From Allium sativum (taxonomy: Eukaryota > Streptophyta > Magnoliopsida > Asparagales > Amaryllidaceae), in NCBI GenBank assembly GCA_030737875.1, contig CM060909.1:392593565-392657564 (forward strand): a DNA stretch of 64,000 nt, given 5' to 3'. Positions 24,743-36,059 of the stretch are shown here, in pieces. The position numbers and the translations under genes are program-made. The notes beneath the pieces are model-generated. The model saw only the letters and a list, made by a program, of their open reading frames with translations, searched no databases and had not been told where the DNA came from. Position 1 is the first letter of the stretch, and every line of letters starts with the position of its first letter.

Positions 24743-25215
24743 ACACGTTTTCGAAAGCTTTATTCGCCAAACCTAAAACCTAAAAACCTTACATTTGAGC
24801 TATTCCACTGAGCACCTAAAAGTTTGAGGGGAAAATCAAAAACTTTGAGTTAGACAAAAAGGCAGATGAATAATAATATGTCATCTTGAAAATAGATCTC
24901 TAATGAGAAAACGACGTTGAGTGGAGCGGGGTATCACTTCAATAATATCTTTTGAAAATATGTTAATCTTAAATCATGATCTTGCAACAACACGGTTAAC
25001 AATAAACAATAATCGATCATATGGACACACACATACTTCATGGGTAAATTTTACCGATCTTTCTCTACTTTCAAGGTTTTCACAATGTTACTATGACCCT
25101 ATATGGATGAATCGAGCATACCAAATATACCAATTTCTCAGCTTATCGTTAGGATAAAAATCGACTGTCCATCCAAATGCAATCTTCTTATTGTAAACTT
25201 GACTGTTTGTCAATC
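24743..25215. other. Unassigned spacer
   Basis: No recognised domain. No poly-A tail or TSD for the neighbouring LINE is visible here. Confidence 0.4.
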
Positions 25216-27400
25216 TTATAGTTTTGCTAGCTCATTATGAATATGCCCAGCTATCATTAGAGAGTGCAGGCCTCTAACGAAAGCCTCAGCGGCAAGAACG
25301 AACAGAGAAGGGGAGAGGGGGTTCTCCCTGCCGAAGGCCTCTCCCCGACCTGAAAAAACCGGTGGTCGATTCGTTGATGAGAACGAAAAACCAGCAGTTG
25401 GAGATGAGCCTCCAAACAACATCGATAAGGGTTTCCGGGAACCCAAACGCCCGTAGGATCTTAAGGATGTAGAACCACAACATGCGGTCGTAAGCCTTAG
25501 CCATATCTAGCTTAACGACAACATTAGAGCCTCGTACCTTCTTATCGATCTGAGAAATCAGCTCCTGAGCTAAAAGGACGTTATCAGTGATCAAACATCC
25601 TTTTACAAACCCAGCCTGTGAAGAAGAAATAAGATGTTCGAGAAACGGTGCCAGTCTAGAGGTAAGAACCTTAGAAATGTACAGAAGATAATCGGCCTAA
25701 AATCCACACAAGAGCTGGGCTGATCACATTTAGGGATGAGCATCAAGTTGGTGGAGGTCCACCCCGTAGTTAGATCTCCACCAGAGAAGAAAGACTGAAT
25801 GGCGAGACAAAAGTTCGCTTGAATAACGGGCCACACACTTCTATAAAAAAAACCGTTGAAACCGTCCGACCCACTCGCACTGTTCTTTCTTAGAGAAAAT
25901 ACGCACGCACGTATTTCTTTCGAGGAAGGAGGTGTGGCAAGGTCAGAGTTATCCGAAGGAAGAATCAGTCTAGGAATGAAAGCAAGAAGAGACGTGTCAG
26001 AAACCAAAACCGATGGCGAACTAAGGAAGGTCTGGAAGTGGGACAAAATAGTATCTTTGACTTCTACCGGTGTAGTAGCCAAGGATAGATCAGGGCGGAG
26101 GAGCCGACGAATGGTGAGAAGACTATTCTTCTTACGAATAGTGGAGTGAAAAGACCTGGAGTTCGCATCACCTTCAACCACCCATTTGATCCTCGTTTTT
26201 TGGCGAAGATGATCATGTTCAATGCGAAGCTCAGATGAGAAGGCTATCTGGGCTAACGCCCAGGCCTCCTTGTTGGCTGCAGACGGTTCCTCATCAAAAG
26301 ACGCTTCTGCTAGAATAAGAGTTTCTTCTGCTGCTCTAACGCGGTCGAAGATATTCTTGAAAACAAGCAGATTCCACGTCTTAAGACAATTATTTAGATG
26401 CTTCGACTTACGAGAAAAAACCACACAAGGGGACCACTAATAAGGGAGGTCCAGAAGTCTTCCACAACACTATGGAAAGAATAGTGCGTTCTCCATATAC
26501 TCTTGAACTTAAAGGAGGACGGGCTGGAGAGGGATAGTGGGGAGCAGCTAAGAATCATGGGAGCATGGTCGGAAAAGGTGCGATGCAGATGGGAGATTTG
26601 AACGTGAAGCGTAGGCTGAACCACCCTTCAGAAGCGAAGACTCTATCAAGCCTAGAGAGAATCCGGTTTGGGCCTTCTTGGTTGTTACACCAAGTAAAGA
26701 CCGATCCAACAAAAGAAACTTCAGAAAGACCCGAGCTGATGATGAAAGCATTGAAATCCGTATCCGTCAAACGGTTAACGACATTGCCTCCACGCTTTTC
26801 TGCTTGGCTAGCGACAACACTATAGTCGCCACCCAAGACAGAAGTAACAAAACCCAGGTTAGAAAGAGAAAGAATATCAGCCCACAGGGCTTGTCTCTCA
26901 ATCCTGTCGCACTTAGCGTAAACCGTAGAGAACAAAATAGAGACGGAAAAAAACAAACCACCGATAGAAGTTGGTCCGAATCGAAGATAGGGTAAACGAA
27001 TACATCTTTGGACCAAATGATCCAAATCATGTCGGACATGTTGGCTATGGAACCACCATAGCCAAGAGATAAGACATAAGAGGTGATCGCCTCCGGTCCC
27101 ACTAGTGGTTCTAGAAGCGCAACCATACAGATAGAATGCTTCTTAACAATGCGCTTGAGCCTAGCTACCGACGCATCTTTACCAATACCCCGAACGTTCC
27201 AGAATAGAAAGTTCTCCATGAATAATAAAAAAACAAAACACAAACAACAGGACACACAAAAAACAGGCGACAGAAATCAGGCACACCTCCTAGCTCAGGA
27301 CAAGTATAGCATGTGTCGAGTAGATCTAATGATCTGCTCAGGACAAGTATAGAGTTTTCTAATCCTCGATTCAACCTACGATGTAACAATTTATCCAAGG
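25216..27400 (-). pseudogene. Broken LINE (L1-like) ORF2: endonuclease plus partial RT
   Basis: On the minus strand at least six frame fragments line up in LINE ORF2 order. The endonuclease starts at about 27220 (FLFWNVRGIGKDASVARLKR). It continues with VALLEPLVG, GDYSVV, FTWCNNQ and SRLDRVF, then SDHAPM near 26570. The linker follows (WVVEGDANSRSFH; SGSDGFNGFF; LMLIPKCDQPSSCVDFRPI, 25700-26430). RT blocks are ITDNVLLAQELISQ, VVVKLDMAKAYDR and RGLRQGE at 25340-25594, then PLSPSLFVLAAEAF in another frame. The usual GDFN endonuclease motif is GDYS here. The YADD block, the rest of RT and the 3' tail are missing. Frameshifts and both-end truncation mark it as inactive. Confidence 0.9.
27293..27352. 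repeat. 17-bp direct repeat, 43-bp period
   Basis: GCTCAGGACAAGTATAG occurs at 27293-27309 and again at 27336-27352, near the 5' edge of the LINE remnant. Confidence 0.8.
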
Positions 27401-28600
27401 GTGATAAGAATAATAATTTATCTAGTAAAATCCTGAGCTAAATACCCTTTTTATTTCCTTGAAAATATAAATATTCATAAATGATTTAACCCTCAAAATT
27501 ATAGTTAAAACAAAGAATATATGACCCTTTGTTTTAAGAAAAATATTATATTAAGACATATGTTTTTTTTAATATAATAACTTTGATTAAATTCAAAACC
27601 AATTTATATTTGTTGCACCTCTATGTCATTTAGGCTATAAAGTCATATAATATAAGTTAAACATAGTTGTAGTGTCGCATTAATAATGCAACATGGATAA
27701 TCGAACCCTTTCTATATCAAAATTATCGTAAAGCCTCTAACTTATAAGTTATAATATCATTGGTCGATATGATCTTTGTTGCATACATAGTTGCCAAAAC
27801 TATAAGGTATAAAATTTGGTTTACATAAAACATAAACCTACAACCTTTATATCAAAAATAAGGGAATAATGATGTTGATTACTTGCAGCATGACTAGGGC
27901 TAAAATGGATACTAACAGCATTACTATCATAATAAATTCATGTCGAAATTAACATATATACAACATCCATATCGCTATATGTTATTAATGCTTGTATGAA
28001 AGTATGCAGCATGACACTCTTTAATATCAATGTCAAGAATGTGGCATCGCAGCCTCTTTATTTAACAATGAAGACATGCAACGTCATTACTGCTATAAAT
28101 TGTGTCGGTATAGGAATTGTGGCATCATAGCTTAAGGAGATGATGTTGAAACTTACTGCATTACCATCTGTTAGAGTAGATATCGACATTGAAAACATGT
28201 TGTTGCATCGTTTATGTCGCTATAAACATGTGGTATCAAATGGTTAAGGGTTTGATAACAAGAATTGACGATATTGCTTATGTCAAAGACATGCATGTCG
28301 ACATTGAGGTTCAAGGCGAAATTATTTATTTGAACATATATTGATATTTTACATTTACGCCATGGTTGATGTCAAAAATTATAACTATGGCATAAATGGG
28401 TTGCATCATCATAGGCTTTGCCATGACAGTTCCGCAATTATTATAATTCTGTAAATTTTCTATATAAAGAAATTTCTTTTTACGAACTCCTATTCTTTGT
28501 CTAACTTCTATTAATTAGAATAAACTTTATCAATTTTTTTTTCCAAAAATCAGATATGAACTAGGAGACTTCGTTCTCAAAATACCTACAAACCGGTTAA
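27401..28600. other. AT-rich region with recurrent short words, unassigned
   Basis: No coding domain. Between about 27880 and 28440 words such as GCAGCATGAC, GTCGACATTGA, GCTATAAA and GGCATCATAG recur with variations, and a TACGCCATGGTTGATGTC block near 28350 resembles the CACTA-like end at 1.8 kb. This could be the subterminal part of an old CACTA-like element, but no clean terminus is present. Confidence 0.35.
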
Positions 28601-28624
28601 TTTATTATTATTATTATTATTATT
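28601..28624. repeat. (TTA)n microsatellite
   Basis: About eight TTA repeats directly before the Copia LTR. Confidence 0.9.
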
Positions 28625-28648
28625 TTGATATAATTATTAAGATCTCTT

Positions 28649-29235
28649 TGTTGGAAAATTTTAATATATGCGCCTCACATGTAAAATAGAATGCATTATG
28701 TTATTTCAGTGTAATGCCTAAATAAAGTGATCAAATAATGTAATAAAGTAAATATGACTTAAAGATGTAAGTATCGTCGAAAGAATGTGAAGAGACATAA
28801 GTGATTTTCAATTTGTTGTAGAGCCAAATTAAAAATATCACATTATTATACATACTGGGTTATAGTCCCCAAATTACATATGCCTTAGCAACTCTCTAAC
28901 CCTCTTCAATGGAGAGATAATTTTAGACCAAGGGTTTATGTTAATTTAGAGAATCATATACAACCCTTATCCTTTTTAGATTCGTCTTTTCTCTTAATCA
29001 GTTCTTGAAAGAAATAATAATCGATTGAGATTTGAAGCTTTTGTGAATTTTCTACATCAAAACTAGATCTTAACTAGGTTAATCTTCTATCAATAAACAT
29101 CTTCGGATTTAGGTGCCACTTCGACTAATTCATTTATTTTCTCTAATTAGTTCTCAATCAAATCAATATGGGTTATCTATTCAAATCTAGGATTTCACGA
29201 TTTGTCAATCATAAAGTATATAGAAATTCCTAACA
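28649..29235 (+). mobile_element. Copia-type 5' LTR (587 bp)
   Basis: It begins TGTTGGAAAATT and ends ATTCCTAACA, and is followed two bases later by a primer-binding-site-like TAGTATCAGAGCC. That order defines a 5' LTR in plus orientation. No matching 3' LTR or Copia polyprotein follows, so only the left end of the element survives. It is not the same family as the LTR at 2658. Confidence 0.7.
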
Positions 29236-29237
29236 AG

Positions 29238-29250
29238 TAGTATCAGAGCC
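29238..29250 (+). other. Copia primer-binding site
   Basis: TAGTATCAGAGCC differs by one base from the initiator-Met type TGGTATCAGAGCC. Confidence 0.65.
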
Positions 29251-31476
29251 AACCATTATTGATTTCATTGAGAAAATTGTATTTTTTAAGTTTTGGATCG
29301 AGCTTCATTTAAAAATTACTGAATTCATGTAATTTCTTATTAGAGTTTTAGACTTGTTTGATCCACATGTATCAATGAATTTTAGTAATGTTTCTTTAAT
29401 ATTGTAAATTGAAAGGCTATTTCTAGAAAAACGATTTATTTTAAGAATTAACGATTTGAAATTTATTTAATTTAAGATTTGAACGTATACTTTATAATAT
29501 AATTAAAAACGAGCTCGCAGCGGTGGGGTAGTTCGTAATATTACGTTTTGAACTTTAAATTAATGCACACGATCCAATATAAGTCAGAATTCATTGAAAC
29601 AAGAAACGTTCGAATCTACTGAACTATAGTTTTCTAATGAAAGAGAAAATTTGAGATTTCGTCTTGTAGATTGTGAGTTATGTCCAAATCAAATTTTCAA
29701 AAAGTCGATATGGAATCATTTATAGACCATAACGGTTAATTAAATAAAATAAAAGGATTTTATAATAAAACGAATATCGATTTAGCTTAAAAAAGGAAGT
29801 ATCGAGTTTAAAATCCAACATAGCTTATTCTGAAACTATATGAAATTCTATTTGAGTATATGTGATAGTTATTAAAAAAAAATCAAAGAATTTGAATAAT
29901 TTGAGTTTAAACTATATTTTATCGATTTAATTGAATATGGAAAAAAACCATTTTGCAAACGATCTCGGATTCGACGAAACTAATTTTGCTGGATTCGTAA
30001 TGATAAATTATTGTAAGGCTCCAAATTTCAAGCCATTCGGAGTTATTATGTAGTCGTGCGAGATATAAACTCTCAACATAAATACGGATGTCAATAATTT
30101 GAGCTCGAACTAGCGCTATTTGAGAAAGTGGACTCGGATTTTGATGAAACGAGATTTATTAGGACCGCAATGACAAACCATAGCTACATATCAATTTTCA
30201 ACACAAACGGAGCTCGTATGTGATCATATGGATTTTTAAATGACGAATACAAGTAGTGATAACTAAAGAAATAATAAAATAATATATGAAGCTTCACCTA
30301 TAAGCTATCCTACCTCTCCATAAATACACCCCTCCTCCATCCTAAACCCAACCCATTATTTCAGCCTTCGTTTTTTCAAGTAAGTCATCCTCCTCATTTA
30401 AATTTTTATCTTACAAACCGTTAAGAATTGGAGGAAACTTCCGACATGAGAGTTGTAGAGTATGTCGAGAGCTACATTCACCTAAAATTTGGTGGCAATT
30501 GGAGGTCAGAGGTGGCTGTAATATTGCCATGACCGAGACTTGGTGACTTTCGGATTTTGGGGTTTTGCATGCAAACGAGGGAGAGTTTGCCAGAGGTGTC
30601 AACTAGAAAGGTGGAGAGGGAGAGAGGGCAACAAGTTTGTAGTTGGAGGTTTCGTCAGAAAGCGGCCGTGGCGGCCGTGGCATCGATCTCATTAGAGATT
30701 TACATTTTCTAGGTGTTGTAATCGAAGATGTGGAGTTTCAGGTCGATGGAGGCTGTATCGGAGGAAGGGGTCTGAAGGAGAAAGGTAGGGGAGGCACAAC
30801 AAGGTCGACGGTGGTGGCGGCGTGGCGTGTGGTCGTCGGTGGCGCCTGAAATCGAGCCCAAAAGGATCTCAGGTCAAGCTGGAAATTGGCGCCGACGGTG
30901 ACGATTGGGGCAGCAAGCTTCTAGGCGTTGGCATGACAAGGAATCGAGAGCACGTGGGTGGTGGTGGTCGGTAGGCGCAGTGGGAAACGAAACGAGGGTG
31001 GGGAGCAGTGAACGATGGTAATGTGAGAGGAAGATTAAAGGTTATTAAAATATTTAATTAACTTAATTACGTAATTAGCGTATTTAAAGTTTGAACATTT
31101 ATAACTCGTTCGCATGGACTCAGAATTGGACGAAACAAGATCCATTGGGATCATACGGGAGAAGTCTGTGCATACAAACTGATTTGGAGGAGTTCGGAGC
31201 TAGCTGGAAATGTGGGTTAAATTTAACCCACGTTTAATTTAATTTAAAAGTGATCGTTATTGAAATGAACAAAATCACTGTGAGAACTTCTTAACTATTT
31301 TTGAAAAGTTATTTTAATCTTATCTAATTATATATTGATTGCTTATGGTTGCTATGATTGCTTTGCAGATGATGGATGTTTATTACAGTTATTTATTTAC
31401 TATTTATGTACATTTAAGTGTTAATAATTATAACGCTTATCTTATGACTGTTGTTGGATGGATGATAAACTGTTGT
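29251..31476 (+). mobile_element. Non-coding LTR-like sequence, left part of family X copy 1
   Basis: No protein domain. Blocks such as CGAAACGTTCGAATCTA-type sequence and AAATCAAATTTTCAAAAAGTCG near 29600-29710 resemble 41170-41360. The motif ACTCAGAATTGGACGAAACA near 31120 resembles 49400. A TATA-like CATAAATAC lies near 30317, with a CAAGTAAGT word near 30380. From about 30585 to 31020 the sequence is G-rich (GGCGGCCGTGG repeats), unlike its AT-rich surroundings. The exact left boundary is unclear because a Copia LTR fragment lies just upstream. The chromovirus interrupts it at 31477. Confidence 0.45.
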
Positions 31477-31860
31477 TGTAATGACCCGCATTCTACACAT
31501 CGGAAGATCGTAGAATATTATTTCTTTTTCTTGTGAAGTCGTATGGTCGTGTACTTTTGGGGAACGATTATTGGGGTCATTTCCCATGTTCATGATTTTT
31601 GCCGATTTTTTAAATGACCGTTTTGCCCCTAGCTGATATTGTTTCATCCATAACTTTTGACTGGTAAGGAGTTTTGACCTGAAACCACTTCCATTAGATC
31701 CGGATGATGGTTTACCTTTCCGTAGAGTGGTCACATTAGTCAAACGGACTTACCGTTTGGGAGATATGGCTAAATTAAGGTTTAGAAGATGAAAAACAGC
31801 TTAACCGGGCCAAATAGGGTGATTAGCAGCTAGGCCCATTGAGGATTTCGGGATTTGGGG

Positions 31861-31868
31861 TATTTAAG
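31861..31868 (+). promoter_or_regulatory. TATA-like box in chromovirus 5' LTR
   Basis: GGTATTTAAGGG; the counterpart in the 3' LTR is at 38515. It lies about 250 bp upstream of the donor-like site at 32111. Confidence 0.45.
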
Positions 31869-32110
31869 GGCTGTTAGGGTTAGGAATTTCGGTTTTTAGT
31901 CATTTTCCAGCCGCCACATACATCATAGAAACCCTAACAATGGCCTCCAACATCTAAAAACACCTCTAATCACTTTCTAATCAAGTTTTAGCCTCATCAA
32001 CATCAAATCAAGTCCAATCAACATCAAATTAGAGGCAAAGGCTGCTGTGTGCATTGTAATTCGAGCCATATTGTCAAAAGTTTCAGATCTGAGTTTTAAT
32101 TTTGGCGAAG

Positions 32111-32116
32111 GTGAGT
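32111..32116 (+). other. Candidate 5' splice site in chromovirus LTR
   Basis: GCGAAG/GTGAGTGATT matches a strong plant donor; the 3' LTR has GCAAAG/GTGAGTGATT at 38755. A good acceptor lies just before gag at 34172, so a leader intron of about 2.06 kb is possible. This is prediction only. Confidence 0.4.
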
Positions 32117-32499
32117 GATTAGCATTGTTTTTACACTAATTACAGTTAATTAGGGTGATTAGTGTTAATTAACGAAATTATGCAAGATTAAATTCTGGAA
32201 AAATATTTATAAATTTCAGAATATTGTTTTAGACCTCTATTAGAAATTTGGGTTAAGTTGGTTAAGTTTTACTAATCCTACCATTAGTTTTGCTTAGCAT
32301 TCTTAAGGGAAAATATGGGGTTTTGGATATGTTTGATCCGTTTTAACACATCAAATTGTCGTTTTGGTGTTTGCGGTCAATTCTTTATGTTGCTATGACT
32401 GTATAATATGCTTTGTGATTGTCTAGAAGTGTTAGATTGGTCGAAAATGCAGTCGTATGGCGTAAAACAGTCGCTGGAAGAGTTGCAGGAAAATATGCA

Positions 32500-32890
32500 G
32501 GAAACCGGATCGGATCGCACCCCCTTATCTGAACCGCTCGTGAATGGTGGAATGACCCGACCCGATGGCAGCATCACCCCGAACGACCCGACCCTGAGCA
32601 GGGATCACCCACGAACCGAACTGGAGCATGCATGACGGAACAGAACCAGTGTGGCATCACCCAGCTCGGCTACCACGACCCGATCCGAACCAGAAGGGAG
32701 TCCACGAGCCGATCCGAACAGATGAAGGAACTCGACCCGATCCGATCAGGGAGGCGCATCACGACCCGAACCAGGTGGTTGATCACGATCCGAACCGAAT
32801 GGGGTGTCACGACCCGTACCAGATGAGCATCACGACCGAACAGAACCAAGGAAGAGGAGAATGACCGAACCGATCCGGAGAAGACCAGAA
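32500..32890 (+). repeat. GC-rich degenerate CACGACCCGA repeat block (5' LTR)
   Basis: The word ACGACCCGA or variants (ACGATCCGA, ACGAGCCGA, TCGACCCGA) recurs roughly every 25-45 bp, and the block is clearly richer in GC than its surroundings. The same block occurs in the 3' LTR at 39130-39510. Confidence 0.8.
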
Positions 32891-33046
32891 CCCGAGATGC
32901 AAAGGTAGTCCAAATGGGAAGTCTGTACTCAGGATCCAGTTGGGATCCTATGAGTCAACTTCATGGTTGGGCTTTGCCGCGGGACGTGTGCAAAGGGGTT
33001 ATCGACGTCCATAACTTTGATTCACCACCAAGACGGATGTTAGGCT

Positions 33047-33226
33047 GCAGATCAGTGCAGTGGGGTAATTATTACTCCATGGGGCAGAGTGATCGTAGCA
33101 TGGCTATGAGCCAGTGCAGTGGAGTCATCATGGCTTTATGGGGCAGAGTGGATATAGCAAGGCCTAGTGGCTATGGATCAGTGCAGTGGAGTTTCCATGA
33201 CTCCATGGGGGTAGAGTGATCATAGC
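33047..33226 (+). repeat. Three-unit tandem repeat of about 60 bp (5' LTR)
   Basis: Each unit carries CAGTGCAGTGG, then a CATGG or ATGGGG block, then GCAGAGTG or GTAGAGTG. The counterpart in the 3' LTR is 39675-39845. Confidence 0.8.
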
Positions 33227-33977
33227 AAGGAATAGGGTGATCAAAATGGTGGATATCGTATGCTTTACGCACTGAGTGAGAGATGTGAGGATGGTTGCTA
33301 TGATTGATTGTTTGCCATCGCTATGACATGCATACCCCCACCCCCATATTCTTTACACAATATGTTAGTGGCACCTTAGAGTATTGTACTGTATGTAGTG
33401 CTAACTCTTTGGTTGCAGGTCCAGGTTCAGGTATGGTTTAGTATACCTGTTATCGTTCTGTTTGCTGCTTATCGCTCATACCAGACTTTTGTCTGACCCA
33501 GAGTTTTATGTCTCTTCTTATTACTCTGGGTTCTCCTAAACGAGCAGACTAGAGACAGGTTAGCCGGTTGTGCACAAGTAGCTGATCTGGAGACGAGCAG
33601 GAGGCTTCCACGTATGATATATATAGATATTCTCCCTGTGCTGTTGAAGGTCACTGCTTGGGCATTAGTAGTGTACCTCCTTCTTTTGCTTTAGAGTCAG
33701 TTTTAAAGTTGTAATAATGATGATGTGGAACATAAGCTGTATTTTGGATTTTCCGCTGCTATGATGGTTTAATTTTCAGCTTATGCACTGTCTCGCCTGT
33801 TTTATGTCAAGTATGTTGTTATTATATTTTATACCATGCGCTGTGAGACATCCTACAAGTTCTTTGTTAGCCCTTCGCTCTTCTTTCCTTTCTTTGGCGA
33901 CCGTTCCATGCTGGTTGGGTACGTGTACATCGCACTTTAGGAGGAAATGCCGGCTGGTGCGGGGCGGGCCGTGACCC

Positions 33978-33990
33978 TTGGTATTAGAGC
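33978..33990 (+). other. Primer-binding site of the chromovirus
   Basis: TTGGTATTAGAGC begins one base after the 5' LTR and resembles the initiator-Met site TGGTATCAGAGC with one change. Confidence 0.75.
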
Positions 33991-34160
33991 TCTAGGTTGC
34001 GTAGTTAACCTAGGGAAGTCATCAGAGAGAGATAGTATGCATATATGAGAGTGCGTTTTTGTGATTATTTTGGTTTTCAAAAGCTATATATATATACTAT
34101 TAGTATATCTAAGGATGAAGTCGCACTGCACTAGCACCACAAAGAAGATGGTTAATCGTT

Positions 34161-34172
34161 TTCTCTGTACAG
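34161..34172 (+). other. Candidate 3' splice site just before gag
   Basis: TTCTCTGTACAG forms a pyrimidine tract plus CAG, eight bases before the gag ATG at 34181. Paired with the donor at 32111 it would remove most of U5, the primer-binding site and many upstream ATGs from a gag mRNA. Confidence 0.4.
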
Positions 34173-34180
34173 ATTGAACG

Positions 34181-35123
34181 ATGAGCCGATATACGAGGGG
34201 TAATGGTAGAGGAGCCAATAATGGGAATGCTGCTGAGATGAGGACGATGTTTACTGATCTCATGAGAGAGATGCTTAGAGATGTTCAGAGAGCGGCTCCC
34301 AATGCTGCCAACAGTGGTGGTGCAGCGGTGCCGGCGCCTAGGGCCGATTTCGCCAAGCTTAACAAGGATTATACTAGTCTTGGGTGGGAAGTCGTTCCAC
34401 GGAACGGAGTCGGCTACAGATGTTCAGGATTGGTTGGATAGCTGCGAGCGTATCTTCGAAGACTTAGGTATCGAGGATGCAATGAAGAGAAAGCTAACAT
34501 CCCGTCAGTTGTAAGGACGGGCAATGAATTGGTGGAATGCTATGAAGGCAGCTACTCCCGAGGATTAGATTACTTGGGATCAGTTTAAGACTCGCTTTAG
34601 CGACAAGTTTATTCTAGCTGCTCAGAAGTCAGTATTGTTTAAGAGGTTCTTGGAGCTAAAGTAGAATGGTAGAGCTGTCTCGGAATATATTGCTGAGTTC
34701 GATACTCTATCGAAATATGGATTATCCCTTATTGATACTACCGAGAAGAAGAACGAGAAGTTCATAACTGATTTTGATGGATACTCAGGGAAAGGCTTAT
34801 TAACCACGTCGGTGAGACGTTTGAATCGATTGTCGGGAAAGCACTGAGGTCAGAGAGTCTTTACCCTAAGATGAAGTCATTAGGTTGCATCTGCAGAGGA
34901 GTCAAAATCGCAAGCAAGTGGTGGAGGAAAGAATGGTTCTCAGAATAAGAGGAAGCATGATCAGACCAAGGATGGCCAGAAGAAGAAGAATAAGAAAGAT
35001 GTAGAGTGCTTTAGATGTGGCAAGAAGGGCCATTATGCTAAAGAATGTCGAGCAAAGCCGGCGGACAAGAAGTGCTTCAATTGTGGCCAAGTTGGACATC
35101 AAAAGGATAAGTGTCCACAACCT
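34181..35123 (+). pseudogene. Chromovirus gag, frameshifted and with stop codons
   Basis: Translation starts MSRYTRGNGRGANNG at 34181. A frameshift near 34400 moves the gag core (DVQDWLDSCERIFEDLGI, then MNWWNAMKAATPED) to another frame. In-frame stops follow at 34512, near 34566 and near 34662. The C-terminal part has two CCHC zinc knuckles, CFRCGKKGHYAKEC (about 35008-35050) and CFNCGQVGHQKDKC (about 35077-35114). Gag would form the virus-like particle and bind genomic RNA through the knuckles. The reading is not continuous, so no full Gag can be made from this copy. Confidence 0.85.
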
Positions 35124-35549
35124 TTGAAAGAGAAGCAGACAATGAAAGCATATGCCATCAATGTTGTTCCTTCTTCGTCGAATGCCCCAACTGCGGCGGA
35201 GAAGGGAAAGAATGTTGTTATCCAAGGTATGTTTTCTGTTTATGATGTTCCTGTTAGAGTTTTGTTTGATACCAGAGCTTCCAGTTCTTTCATATCTAGT
35301 GACCTGGTAGATAGGTTGGAATTGGAACCTAAGATAGTCGATAGACCTTTAGTAGTGACGAACCCGATCGGTGGTTTGACTAGCCTTAGCATGATTTGCC
35401 GTAATGTGGTCTTATCGAGTCATGGATGCATGTTTGTTTGTGATTGCTTTGTTTTGGGCTTTACTGGGTTTGGCATTATTTTGGGAGGTTACTGGCTCCA
35501 AAGGTACAGGGTGGTGGTAGACTGTGAGGGTTTTTTTGGTGACAGTTAG
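35124..35549 (+). pseudogene. Chromovirus protease region with altered catalytic motif
   Basis: The frame runs on from the zinc knuckles without a break; the given start is only where the longest clean stretch was counted. It encodes the retropepsin domain, with VPVRVLFDTRASSSFISS as the catalytic block. The family motif is D-T/S-G-A, so Gly has become Arg here, which should abolish activity. The later [18 protein letters not shown] block matches the second conserved protease segment. It ends in a stop at 35547; RT continues in a different frame, overlapping by about 25 bases. Inactive by inference. Confidence 0.85.
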
Positions 35550-35994
35550 AGCGGATGATGGGCGGAGGGTAGTGTTTGGTGGTCTACCTAGTGATGGGGT
35601 AATGGATAGTTTTCTAAATTCCCTCGACATCCCGCATGATGAGTTATCAGATGTGCTCGTGGCTGGCCAGTACCCGGACGTCTTCGAGGAAGTGACCGGA
35701 CTTCCACCACACCGAGAGATTGAGTTTCGTATTGATTTAGTGAAAGATGCCAGACCTATAGTGATGCCACTTCGTCGTATGGCACCAAGGGAGCAACGAG
35801 TGCTCGGGGTGCAAGTGAGCGATTTTTTGAAGAAGGGATTTATCAAAAGAAGTGTTTCTGAGTGGGGAGAACCAGTTGTGTTTGCTACCAAGGCCGATGG
35901 TTCCGTTCGATTGTGTGTAGACTACCGCGAATTGAATAAGGTGTCGAGGAAGAATAAGTACCCTCTTCCGCGAATAGATGATTTGTTTGATTAG
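35524..35994 (+). pseudogene. Chromovirus reverse transcriptase, N-terminal part only
   Basis: The frame encodes the linker and first RT blocks: [75 protein letters not shown] and [12 protein letters not shown]. It then meets a TAG at 35992. Directly after the stop the sequence jumps to the start of the RNase H domain ([20 protein letters not shown]). The RT palm with its YxDD catalytic block, thumb and connection, several hundred residues in intact relatives, is absent. This is an internal deletion, not simple decay. Confidence 0.9.
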
Positions 35995-36059
35995 TTGACG
36001 TGCGCGCCAGTGTTAGTCATTCCTAAAGGGAATGAAGAGATGACGGTATATACAGATGG

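Larger units (their letters stand above)
31477..33976 (+). repeat. 5' LTR of the chromovirus
   Basis: Begins TGTAATGACCCGCATTC and ends GGGCCGTGACC. A TATA-like TATTTAAG at 31861 and a GAAGGTGAGT donor-like word at 32107 are shared with the 3' LTR. Open frames of 60-101 codons inside recur in both LTRs simply because the LTRs are copies. Confidence 0.9.

Noticed and set aside
32500..32890. CRISPR-like array in the GC-rich repeats.
   Set aside because: The repeats are degenerate and irregularly spaced, occur in both LTRs, and the genome is a plant.
32408..33219. Three open frames in the chromovirus 5' LTR, repeated at 39055-39842, as a conserved accessory gene.
   Set aside because: They lie in the two LTR copies and consist largely of GC-rich repeats with few stops. 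No family is recognisable.
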